Of a stretch of DNA of 64,000 nt, positions 26,688-34,149 are shown piece by piece. How positions within the stretch are numbered: position 1 is the stretch's first letter; each line of letters starts with the position of its first letter. The notes under the pieces were generated by a model, which saw only the letters and a list, made by a program, of their open reading frames with translations, had not been told where the DNA came from and searched no databases. A program made the translations under genes and the position numbers. Source of the DNA: a bacterium (GTDB lineage Bacteria > Cyanobacteriota > Sericytochromatia > S15B-MN24 > UBA4093); assembly GCA_017744355.1 (NCBI GenBank), contig JAGIBK010000002.1:45001-109000 (forward strand), in the 5' to 3' direction.

Positions 26688-27602
26688 CTAGATCCACTTC
26701 TTGTGGCGGAAGTAGCTGACCATCAGGGTGGCCAGGAGCACCATCATGCCAAGCACCGCCTCGAAGGCGAACGGCCAGTCGCTGATGGGCAGGTGGACGT
26801 TCATCCCATAGATGCCCGACAACAGGGTCAGGGGCAGCATGATGACCGAGATGACGGTCAGCGCGCGGATCACCTCGTTGGTCCGGTGGGTGGTCAGCGA
26901 GTTGTAGGTGTCGTTGAGCGACTCGATGATGCCCTTTTGATCCTCGAGCATGTCCCAGAGCCGCGCCAGGGCGTCGCCGATGTCCGAGAAATAGAGCTCG
27001 AGCTCTTCGCTGATGAGGCGGCTCTTGACGTACTCAAGCCGCGAGATCACCGGGATGAGCGGCTTGACGATGCGGCGGTAGGCGATGATGTCGCGGCGCA
27101 AGAGCGAGATCTTCTCGACGGTCTCGCGGCCCGAGAGCTCGAAGATCTCGTCCTCGATCTCCTGGACGTTGCGCTCGATCTTGTAGGCGATGGGGAAGAA
27201 GTTGTCGACCAGCTTGTCCATGACCCGGTACAGCAAATGGCCCGCGCCGAGGCCCATGTCGTCCTGGCGGACCTTCTCGGAGCCCTCGCATGCCTCGAAG
27301 AAGCGCTCGAGGGGCCAGATCTTGCTGACGTGGATGGTGATGAGGAAGCCCTCGCCCACGAAGATGTCGATCTCGGCCGGCTGGGTGACCTGCTGCTGTT
27401 TATCGAACACCGGGAAGTGCAGGACCATGAACAGGTAGTCGTCGTACTCGTCGAGCTTGGGGCGCTGCAGCCGCGAGACCACGTCCTCGAAGTCGAGCGG
27501 GTGGAAGGAGAAGTTCTCCTCCAGCCAGTCGATGTCGTGGCGGGTGGGCTGCGAGATGTCGTACCAGGTGAGGTCCTTGTGAGAGACGATCTTGATGGGC
27601 AT
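26688..27602 (-). CDS. corA: CorA-family divalent metal ion transporter
   Basis: A 304-residue magnesium/cobalt channel. The N-terminal cytoplasmic alpha/beta domain and long helices are followed by two membrane spans near the C terminus. The first ends in the signature YGMNVHLP (GMN at 266-268), the second is MMVLLATLMVSYF, and the tail is basic (RHKKWI). The MFS gene ends three bases upstream, so the two are probably one transcript. Confidence 0.93.
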   Translation of the reverse strand: MPIKIVSHKDLTWYDISQPTRHDIDWLEENFSFHPLDFEDVVSRLQRPKLDEYDDYLFMVLHFPVFDKQQQVTQPAEIDIFVGEGFLITIHVSKIWPLERFFEACEGSEKVRQDDMGLGAGHLLYRVMDKLVDNFFPIAYKIERNVQEIEDEIFELSGRETVEKISLLRRDIIAYRRIVKPLIPVISRLEYVKSRLISEELELYFSDIGDALARLWDMLEDQKGIIESLNDTYNSLTTHRTNEVIRALTVISVIMLPLTLLSGIYGMNVHLPISDWPFAFEAVLGMMVLLATLMVSYFRHKKWI

Positions 27603-27605
27603 GGC

Positions 27606-29195
27606 TCAGGCTCTGGTCGGGGGGGATTCGGCGATGAAGTGGGAGACCACGGGCGGCAAGGGGCCCTGGTGGAAGGCTTGCGCGCGCGCCTCGATGGCGC
27701 GATCGCTCACGGTGACCCGCTCGTGCTGGCGCAGGTGCTCAATCCAGGACTCCACGACGAAGGATTCGACCATCCTACCCGGATCCGCCGTGTCTTTGAA
27801 GAGGTTCCAGCGAATTGCCCCATCCCGCAGCCGGATTTGGCGCATGGGAGCCATGGCCCGGCCGAAGGCTTCGCTCTCGGCCGGGTCGATCCGGTATTCG
27901 ACGAAGACGAAGACGGGACCGTGCTCGAAGGGGACGTCCTGGACGAGCACCGGGGTCTCCCAGTGCCGCCCGGGCGCCAGATCGAGCCCCTCGCCGGAGG
28001 GGATTTCGAAGCGATAGGTCAGGGCGAGGAAAACGAACAGCCCGATACTCGAAGCCCAGAGGGCGGGCGGCAGTCCCCAGCGCTCGGCGATCGCCCCCCA
28101 GGCGGCGCTGCCTACTGCGAGGCTGCCGAAGACCGCCAGCATGTTGACGGCGAGTGCCCGGCCCCGGACCCATGCGGGCACCGTGACCTGGATGGCGGTG
28201 TTGCACTGCGCGAGGAAGACGAGCCAGCCAACCCCCGCCCCCAGCAGGCCGGCGCAGACCGCCCAGAAGTTGACGGTCCAGGCCGGGACGCTCATGCCGA
28301 GGCCGTAGATCGCCGGCGCCAGAACCAGGGTCAGGTCGCGTGGGATCAGGCGCTGAAGGCGCGGCATCAGGGCCGCGCCGAGGACCGCCCCCGCCCCGAG
28401 GCAGCCGAGCAGGATGCCGTAGCCGCTCGGACCGAGGCCCAGCTCGTAGCGGGCGATGAGCGGGAGAAGGGCCCAGAGGGCGCTCGCCATGAGCACAAAG
28501 CTGCCGCTGCGCAGTAGTACCGCCTGGAGGGACGGCGCGTACCGGACGTAGCGCAGGCCCGCCGTCATGGCCCCCCAGACCCGCTCGGCGGGCAGCACGC
28601 TGGGCTCGGGCTGGCGCTGCCAGCGGAAGAGGACGTACAGCACCCCCAAAAAGGAGGCGGCGTTCAGCAGGAAGGTGAAGCCGGGGCCCGCGAGCGCCAC
28701 CACCAGCCCCCCCAGGGCGGGCCCTACCGCCCGGGCAAGGTTGAAGCCCGCGCTGTTGAGCGCGACCGCCGGGGCGAGCTGGTCCCGCGGGACCAGCTCC
28801 GGGATGATCGCCTGCCAGGCCGGGGCGTTGAGGGCGGAGCCCAGGCCCAGAACGAAGGTGAAGCCCAAGAGCAGCCAGGCGTTCATGTGGCCCGCCACGG
28901 TCATCAGCCCGAGGGCGGTGGCGACGAGCAGCATCCAGAGCTGGGTGACCAAGAGCAGCTTGCGCCGGTCGAGCACGTCGGCGAGGGCCCCAGCAGGCAG
29001 CGCCAGCAGGAAGATCGGCAGGTTGACCGCGGTCTGGACCAGGGCGGTCATCGAGGGCGAGAGGCTCGTCATGAGCCAGGAGGCGCCCACGCTCTGCATG
29101 AGGGTCCCTACGTTCGAGGCGAACGAGGCGATCCACAGCAGGCGGAAGATGGGCTGGCGCAGCGGGCTCCAGAAGGGCTCGGGTGATGCGGACAT
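27606..29195 (-). CDS. MFS exporter with a C-terminal soluble domain
   Basis: A 529-residue major facilitator of the MFS_3/EntS-like group. The first spans are FRLLWIASFASNVGTLMQSV onward, the 2-3 loop is GALADVLDRRKLLL, and SALNAPAWQAIIPELVP is typical of the subfamily. After about residue 400 a soluble extension follows (FVFVEYRIDPAESEAFGRAM, then NLFKDTADPGRMVESFVVES) that resembles the ABM-like domain on some of these transporters. Substrate unknown. It lies upstream of corA in the same direction. Confidence 0.85.
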   Translation of the reverse strand: MSASPEPFWSPLRQPIFRLLWIASFASNVGTLMQSVGASWLMTSLSPSMTALVQTAVNLPIFLLALPAGALADVLDRRKLLLVTQLWMLLVATALGLMTVAGHMNAWLLLGFTFVLGLGSALNAPAWQAIIPELVPRDQLAPAVALNSAGFNLARAVGPALGGLVVALAGPGFTFLLNAASFLGVLYVLFRWQRQPEPSVLPAERVWGAMTAGLRYVRYAPSLQAVLLRSGSFVLMASALWALLPLIARYELGLGPSGYGILLGCLGAGAVLGAALMPRLQRLIPRDLTLVLAPAIYGLGMSVPAWTVNFWAVCAGLLGAGVGWLVFLAQCNTAIQVTVPAWVRGRALAVNMLAVFGSLAVGSAAWGAIAERWGLPPALWASSIGLFVFLALTYRFEIPSGEGLDLAPGRHWETPVLVQDVPFEHGPVFVFVEYRIDPAESEAFGRAMAPMRQIRLRDGAIRWNLFKDTADPGRMVESFVVESWIEHLRQHERVTVSDRAIEARAQAFHQGPLPPVVSHFIAESPPTRA

Positions 29196-29264
29196 GGGGA
29201 CCTCCCTGACGGGCGATCCCCATTAAAGCTCCGAAGCAGCCGAGACGCTACGTCGAAAGGGCTC

Positions 29265-29951
29265 TTAATTCTTGCGCGAGGCCGCGGGGGTGAAGCTGGA
29301 GAGCTCGGCGGTCACCTGGTTGAGCTTGGGCCCCTGGCCCAGGTCGATGGTCAGGCCCTCTACGGCCTTGACCATCCCGATCCCCGCGACGTACCAGTAG
29401 TCCAGCCGGTCCACGTGGCCGTTCGGGTAGGTCAGGTAGTGGGTGAGACGCTCGGCCGCGAAGGTGCCGGCGGGCACGGTCACCGACGCGGTGCCCTCGT
29501 AGGCGACGGTCTCGGTGACGTTGGTCTTGATCCGGCCGCCCCACTTGGCGCCCGAGGTGAGCGGGAACTTCATGACGGTCAGCGAGCCCAGTTCGGGCTG
29601 GCCGTAGCGCGAGAGCACGACCCCCTGCGCCGAGCGGACCGCCAGGGTCGTCGGGGACTGGCGATCGCCGTAGTAGCGCTCCACGACCGCGGTGGTCACG
29701 CCCTGTTCGGTCTTGCTCTCGGTGACGATCATGCGCTGCTCCTGGCCGGGGCGCTCCGCGCTGTCCCCGTTGCGCTGGATGGTGCGGTAGCGCCACTCGG
29801 TGCCGGCCTCCAGCGGGTAGAGGGCCTGGAAGTCGCTGATCTGCTTGGCCTTGAGGGTGGCGGGGGCCTTGTCCGAAAGGAGCGCTCCAGTGCCCGAGAG
29901 GCCGCAGCCGGCGAGCAAGAGGGGCAGGAGGGCGAGCAGTTTCTTCGTCAT
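29265..29951 (-). CDS. Putative lipoprotein of unknown function
   Basis: A 228-residue lipoprotein with lipobox (LLLAGC, Cys near 16). The mature part begins after a short linker and looks like one beta-rich domain (YPLEAGTEWRYRTIQRNGDS, VERYYGDRQSPTTLAVRS, VPAGTFAAERLTHYL). The pattern TEWRYRT...VPAGTFxxxR occurs in periplasmic proteins of unknown role. ATG at 29951 is preferred: the upstream ATG at 29984 would begin at the transcription start predicted from the TATAAT at 29997-29992. Confidence 0.75.
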   Translation of the reverse strand: MTKKLLALLPLLLAGCGLSGTGALLSDKAPATLKAKQISDFQALYPLEAGTEWRYRTIQRNGDSAERPGQEQRMIVTESKTEQGVTTAVVERYYGDRQSPTTLAVRSAQGVVLSRYGQPELGSLTVMKFPLTSGAKWGGRIKTNVTETVAYEGTASVTVPAGTFAAERLTHYLTYPNGHVDRLDYWYVAGIGMVKAVEGLTIDLGQGPKLNQVTAELSSFTPAASRKN

Positions 29952-29991
29952 GACGTCGCTTTCGGTAAAGGCAAGGGATGGCATCGTGTTT

Positions 29992-29997
29992 ATTATA
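29992..29997 (-). promoter_or_regulatory. -10 box of the lipoprotein gene at 29265-29951
   Basis: A perfect TATAAT on the minus strand, with no good -35 hexamer at 16-18 bases. Transcription would begin near 29985. Confidence 0.5.
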
Positions 29998-30124
29998 GAT
30001 TAAATCCCTTTTAACTTGCTATTAATCGGTGCGGATATCCCCCTTGCCTGAATGCCTGAAGAACGCTTAGCTAGAGGGTGGCCCGTCCAGCGGGGACGGG
30101 GCGTGAGAGAGGGAAAGGACCTGG

Positions 30125-31384
30125 ATGGAAGCGGCGGCACCAACGAAGGCGAAGGCGGCGGGACTCGGTTTTATCTTCATGACCGTCCTGCTCGACATCA
30201 TGGGCATCGGGCTGATCATCCCCATCATGCCGCAGCTCGTGGCGAGTTTCCTCGGCGGGGATCTCTCGCAAGCGTCGCGCTACTTCGGGGCGCTGGCAGC
30301 TTGCTATACCGCCATGCAGTTCCTGTTCTCGCCCATGCTCGGGGCCCTCTCAGACCGCTACGGTCGCAAGCCGATCCTGCTCGGCTCGCTGCTCCTGACC
30401 GCCCTGAGCTACCTGATGCTCGGCCTGGCGCCCACGCTCGGCTGGATCTTCGTCGCTCGCACCCTCTCGGGCCTCGGCGGCGCGAGCCTCACCGTCGCCT
30501 CGACCTACATCGCCGACGTGAGCTCGCCTGAGACCCGCGCCCAGAACTACGGCCTGTTGGGGGCGGCCTTCGGCCTCGGCTTCATCATCGGCCCGGCGCT
30601 GGGCGGTTTTCTCGGCGGCTTCGACCACCGGATGCCCTTCTACGTGGCGGGGGCTCTCTCGTTTCTGAACCTGCTCTACGGCCTGTTCGTGGTGCCCGAG
30701 TCCCACGCCGTCGAGAACCGCCGCCCCTTCACCTGGGCCCAGGCCAACCCGGTTTCCTGGATCGGCCTCTTGCGCCGTCACCCGATCGTCATGGGCCTGG
30801 CGGTCTCGATGATCCTGCAGGGCCTGGCTCAGAACGGCCTCCAGAGCAACTGGGTCCTCTTCACCACCTACCGCTTCAACTGGACGCCCACCGAGAACGG
30901 GATCTCGCTCGCGGTGGTGGGCCTTTCGGCGGCCCTGGTGCAGGGGGGCCTCATCCGGGTCCTGCTGCCCAAGCTGGGTGAGCGCCGCGCCATCCTCTTC
31001 GGCCTGGCGCTCAGCGCGCTCGCCTTCCTCGCTTACGGCCTCGCGACCCAGGGCTGGATGATGTACGCCATCGTCGCAGTGGCGAGCATCGGCGGCATCG
31101 CGGGCCCTGCCGTCCAGGGCCTGGTCTCCAAGCAGGTTGGTCCCGATGAGCAGGGGGCCATCCAGGGCGCGCTGACGAGCCTCATGAGCCTCACGGGCAT
31201 CGTGGGGCCCATCGTCGCCAACCAGCTCTTCGCCGAGTTCACCGGGCCGTCCGCGCCGGTGAAGCTGCCGGGCATCGCTTTCTACCTGGGGGCCGTCCTG
31301 ATCGCCCTGGCCTTGTTCAACATGGCGCGCCTCTTCAAGCGTTTGCCGGCCCAGGCCCCCGAGCAGGCACCGGTCTCGGTGTAG
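30125..31384 (+). CDS. MFS multidrug/tetracycline-type efflux transporter
   Basis: A 419-residue 12-span transporter of the TetA-like DHA1 group. The signature after span 2 is GALSDRYGRKPILLGSL; span 1 has the motif MGIGLIIPIMPQL, and span 5 has GLGFIIGPALGGFLG. It should export a hydrophobic compound using the proton gradient; the substrate is not evident. ATG at 30125 follows GAGAGAGGGAAAGG. The GNAT gene begins one base after its stop, so they form a pair. Confidence 0.88.
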   Translation: MEAAAPTKAKAAGLGFIFMTVLLDIMGIGLIIPIMPQLVASFLGGDLSQASRYFGALAACYTAMQFLFSPMLGALSDRYGRKPILLGSLLLTALSYLMLGLAPTLGWIFVARTLSGLGGASLTVASTYIADVSSPETRAQNYGLLGAAFGLGFIIGPALGGFLGGFDHRMPFYVAGALSFLNLLYGLFVVPESHAVENRRPFTWAQANPVSWIGLLRRHPIVMGLAVSMILQGLAQNGLQSNWVLFTTYRFNWTPTENGISLAVVGLSAALVQGGLIRVLLPKLGERRAILFGLALSALAFLAYGLATQGWMMYAIVAVASIGGIAGPAVQGLVSKQVGPDEQGAIQGALTSLMSLTGIVGPIVANQLFAEFTGPSAPVKLPGIAFYLGAVLIALALFNMARLFKRLPAQAPEQAPVSV

Positions 31385-31385
31385 C

Positions 31386-32261
31386 GTGGCGGGGGTCGTC
31401 TACGCCCCGTTGAAGGCGGCGGAGGCCTGGGCCTTTTCGGCCCTCACTTTCCCGGTCTTGCGGTCCCTCTTGCTGCCTCTTTCACCCGAGGCCGTCGCGA
31501 TCGCCGCCTGGGTCGACGGGGAGCCGGCGGGTCTCGCCTTGGCCGTCCATGATCGGGAGAGCGATCGCGCCGAGCTGTGCTCGCTCTTCGTTCGACAGGC
31601 CTATCGCGGGCGCGGCCTGGCCGGAGGCTTGCTCGATCGCCTCGATGATGCCCTGCAGGCGGCCGGCGTGCGGGAGCTGGTCGCCGTCTACATGACGGGC
31701 AAGCCCTCGATTCCTGTCCTCGAACACCTGCTCGCGCAGCGCGGTTGGGAGGCCCCCGAGCGACGGATGCTGGTGCTCAGGGCCAGCTACGACACCATGG
31801 CGCGGGCGCCGTGGGTCGCGAAGGCAGGCCTGGACGACAGCTTCTCGATCTGCGCCTGGGGCGAGGTTACGCCTGACGAGCGCGAGGCCTTGCGGCGTAG
31901 CCAGGCTGAGACTTCCTGGATCGCGCCGGATCTCATCCCCTTCGACTTCGAAGAGGGCTGCCATGCCCCGACCAGCGTGGCCCTGCGCCGGGAGGGCGAG
32001 GTGGTCGGCTGGCTCATCACCCACCTGATCGGCGGCGTGCTGCGCTACACCTGTAGCTACGTCCACCCGACCCTCCAGCGCCGGGGGCGCATCCTGCCCC
32101 TCTACGCCGAGGTGATGCGCCGGGCCCACGAGATGGGCATCGATCAGGGGATGTGGACCGTGCCCGTGCACCATCCGGCCATGGCTGCTTTCGCCGAGCG
32201 CTGGATGGCACCTTACGCCGATGCCTGCGACGAGACGCGCGGCACCCGGAAGGGATTGTGA
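31386..32261 (+). CDS. Tandem GNAT-type acetyltransferase
   Basis: A 291-residue protein with two GNAT-like halves. The first has the acetyl-CoA loop QAYRGRGLAGGLLDRL, preceded by AELCSLFV. The second half (about 150-290) shows CSYVHPTLQRRGRILPLYAEV and ends with HHPAMAAFAERWM, a more divergent GNAT core. GNAT enzymes acetylate amines of small molecules or proteins. The GTG start directly follows the MFS gene. The gene lies 77 bases before the peptide-export operon; a link to that system is only a possibility. Confidence 0.75.
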   Translation: MAGVVYAPLKAAEAWAFSALTFPVLRSLLLPLSPEAVAIAAWVDGEPAGLALAVHDRESDRAELCSLFVRQAYRGRGLAGGLLDRLDDALQAAGVRELVAVYMTGKPSIPVLEHLLAQRGWEAPERRMLVLRASYDTMARAPWVAKAGLDDSFSICAWGEVTPDEREALRRSQAETSWIAPDLIPFDFEEGCHAPTSVALRREGEVVGWLITHLIGGVLRYTCSYVHPTLQRRGRILPLYAEVMRRAHEMGIDQGMWTVPVHHPAMAAFAERWMAPYADACDETRGTRKGL

Positions 32262-32338
32262 CCTACTTGAAGCTCTAGGTCTTGTCTGTCATAGTCATGG
32301 CTGCTTGTTTGTCTGCATCCTGCTCAAAAGGAGTCCTC

Positions 32339-32881
32339 GTGAAGAAAGTCCTCTTCATCCTCGGCGAACTCAGCGACTCGGACGTGGACTGGCTCGTAGA
32401 GGCAGGTAACCGGGAGGCCGTTGCGCCGGGGCGGGTCCTCATCCGCGAGGCGAGCGCCATCGACCATGTGTACGTGATCCTCGAAGGCCGCTTTGCGGTC
32501 TCGGTCGCGGCCCTGCAGGGCAAGGAAGTCGCACAGCTCGGTTGCGGCGAGATCGTGGGCGAGATGTCGCTGGTGGACCAGCGTCCGCCGAGCGCCACGG
32601 TGACGGCCCTGGAATCCGGCCTGGTGCTCTCGGTGCCCCGCCGCGAGATCGAGCGCAAGCTCGCCCAGGACATGGCCTTCTCTGCACGCTTCTACCGGGC
32701 GCTGACGGTCTTTCTCTCGGATCGCCTGCGCAGCACCGTCAGCCGGCTCGGCTATGGCCAGAGTGGCCCCATGGACCAGGAGACCGAGTACGAGGACGAG
32801 CTCGACATGGGCGTGCTGGATAAGGCGGCGCTTGCGGGCGCGCGCTTCGACTGGCTCCTCAAGCGGATGAAGGGGGCCTGA
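32339..32881 (+). CDS. Cyclic-nucleotide-binding-domain protein of the NHLM export operon
   Basis: A 180-residue protein with one cyclic-nucleotide-binding fold (about 10-110). It includes AIDHVYVILEGRFAVSV, the cassette GCGEIVGEMSLVDQRPPSATVTA and LSVPRREIERKL. The cassette has the FGE-like Glu (GEM) and a basic/Ser-Ala pair, so nucleotide binding is plausible. No helix-turn-helix follows; the tail is acidic. It may gate the exporter rather than bind DNA. The GTG at 32339 has AAAAGGAG upstream, and the stop overlaps the HlyD start (TGATG). Confidence 0.82.
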   Translation: MKKVLFILGELSDSDVDWLVEAGNREAVAPGRVLIREASAIDHVYVILEGRFAVSVAALQGKEVAQLGCGEIVGEMSLVDQRPPSATVTALESGLVLSVPRREIERKLAQDMAFSARFYRALTVFLSDRLRSTVSRLGYGQSGPMDQETEYEDELDMGVLDKAALAGARFDWLLKRMKGA

Positions 32882-34149
32882 TGTCGTCGCCCCAGGATCG
32901 CCTGTTTCGCAAAGAGGCCCTGGAGCGCCTCTCGTCGCCCGAGCGGCTGGATCTCCTGATGCAGGTCGTCAGCCCCAAGGGCTGGGTCGCCCTCGCCTGC
33001 CTGGGTGGCGGGATCGTTCTGTTGGTCCTGTGGAGCATCCTCGGGCGTTTGCCGGTGACGGTCAACGCCAAGGGCGTGATCGTCCGTCCTCACGAGGTCG
33101 TGTCGTTGCAGTCTACCGGCGGCGGTCGGATTCGCGAGCTGAGGGTGAAGCCCGGGGACACGGTGAAGGCGGGCGACGTGCTCGCCGTCGTCGAGCAGCC
33201 GGAGCTCGTCGAGCAGCTCAATCAGCAGCGCGCCCGGCTCGCCGAGCTGGAGCGTCAGCAGGCGGCCATCGCAAATCTTCAGGCGAGCTTCGCCGACCAG
33301 ACCCTGCGCACCATCGCCCAGCAGCGCGAGAACGTGCTGCAGCTGATCCGCGAGGCCCAGTCGCTGGACCCGGTGCTTTCGCAGCGCCTTGCCGAGAACC
33401 GTCGCCTCAACCAGTTGCACGCGGTGCCCGTGGATGCGGCCCTCGCCGCCGAGCAGGCTTTTCTCCAGAACCGCAACCGCATCGCCGAGCTCGAAGCCCA
33501 GCTCAAGGAGCTGGAGGGCAAGAAGACCTCGGTCGCCCAGCAGCGCCTCGAGGCCGAGGTACAGCGCGATCACCAGCTGCGCGAGATGCGCGCGAGCGGC
33601 GCGGTCCTCGAGGTCCAGCTCGCCCAGCAGGGCCGGGTCATCAGCCAGCGCGCGGGCCGGATCCTCGAAGTGGCGGTCGCCGTGGGTGATGTGATCGGCC
33701 CGGGTATGCGGATTGCGAGCCTCGCGCGCAGCGAGGCGGAGGCCAGCCTGATGGGGGTGACCTACTTCCCCGTCAGCGACGGCAAGAAGGTGCGGCCCGG
33801 CATGCGCCTCCAGCTGACGCCCGACACGGTCAAGCGCGAGCGCTTCGGCGGGATCATGGGCCGGGTCGTCTCGGTCTCGTCCTTCCCTGTTACCGAGCAG
33901 GGGCTGGTCAACACCCTCGGCAACGCCGAGCTCGCCCGCGCCTTCGCAGGGGCCGGCCCCTTGATCGAGGTGGTCTCCGAGCTGGAGCGGGATCCGGCCA
34001 ACCAGAGCGGCTTCAAGTGGTCCTCGTCGCACGGTCCGGCGCTCGCCGTTACCACCGGCACCACGGGAGCGGCCCGCGTGACGGTCGAAGAGGTGCCGCC
34101 CATCGTTTTGGCCTTCGCGATCCTGAGGTCGAGCAGTGGCCTCTATTAA
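32881..34149 (+). CDS. HlyD-family secretion protein, NHLM export type
   Basis: A 422-residue periplasmic adaptor. The cytoplasmic N-terminal tail is about 35 residues and the membrane span is around 35-55 (VALACLGGGIVLLVLWSILG). A biotinyl-lipoyl half (GGRIRELRVKPGDTVKAGDVLA), a long coiled-coil hairpin (about 100-230, rich in Gln/Glu/Leu) and the returning lipoyl/beta-barrel half follow. It links the ABC transporter to TolC. Length and order with the two ABC genes match NHLM bacteriocin secretion proteins. Its end overlaps the C39-ABC gene by 14 bases. Confidence 0.9.
   Translation: MSSPQDRLFRKEALERLSSPERLDLLMQVVSPKGWVALACLGGGIVLLVLWSILGRLPVTVNAKGVIVRPHEVVSLQSTGGGRIRELRVKPGDTVKAGDVLAVVEQPELVEQLNQQRARLAELERQQAAIANLQASFADQTLRTIAQQRENVLQLIREAQSLDPVLSQRLAENRRLNQLHAVPVDAALAAEQAFLQNRNRIAELEAQLKELEGKKTSVAQQRLEAEVQRDHQLREMRASGAVLEVQLAQQGRVISQRAGRILEVAVAVGDVIGPGMRIASLARSEAEASLMGVTYFPVSDGKKVRPGMRLQLTPDTVKRERFGGIMGRVVSVSSFPVTEQGLVNTLGNAELARAFAGAGPLIEVVSELERDPANQSGFKWSSSHGPALAVTTGTTGAARVTVEEVPPIVLAFAILRSSSGLY

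Noticed and set aside
30052-30531. A plus-strand open frame starting before the MFS gene
   Set aside because: It is in another frame of the TetA-like transporter and is rich in Arg/His/Pro; the transporter frame has correct membrane spans.
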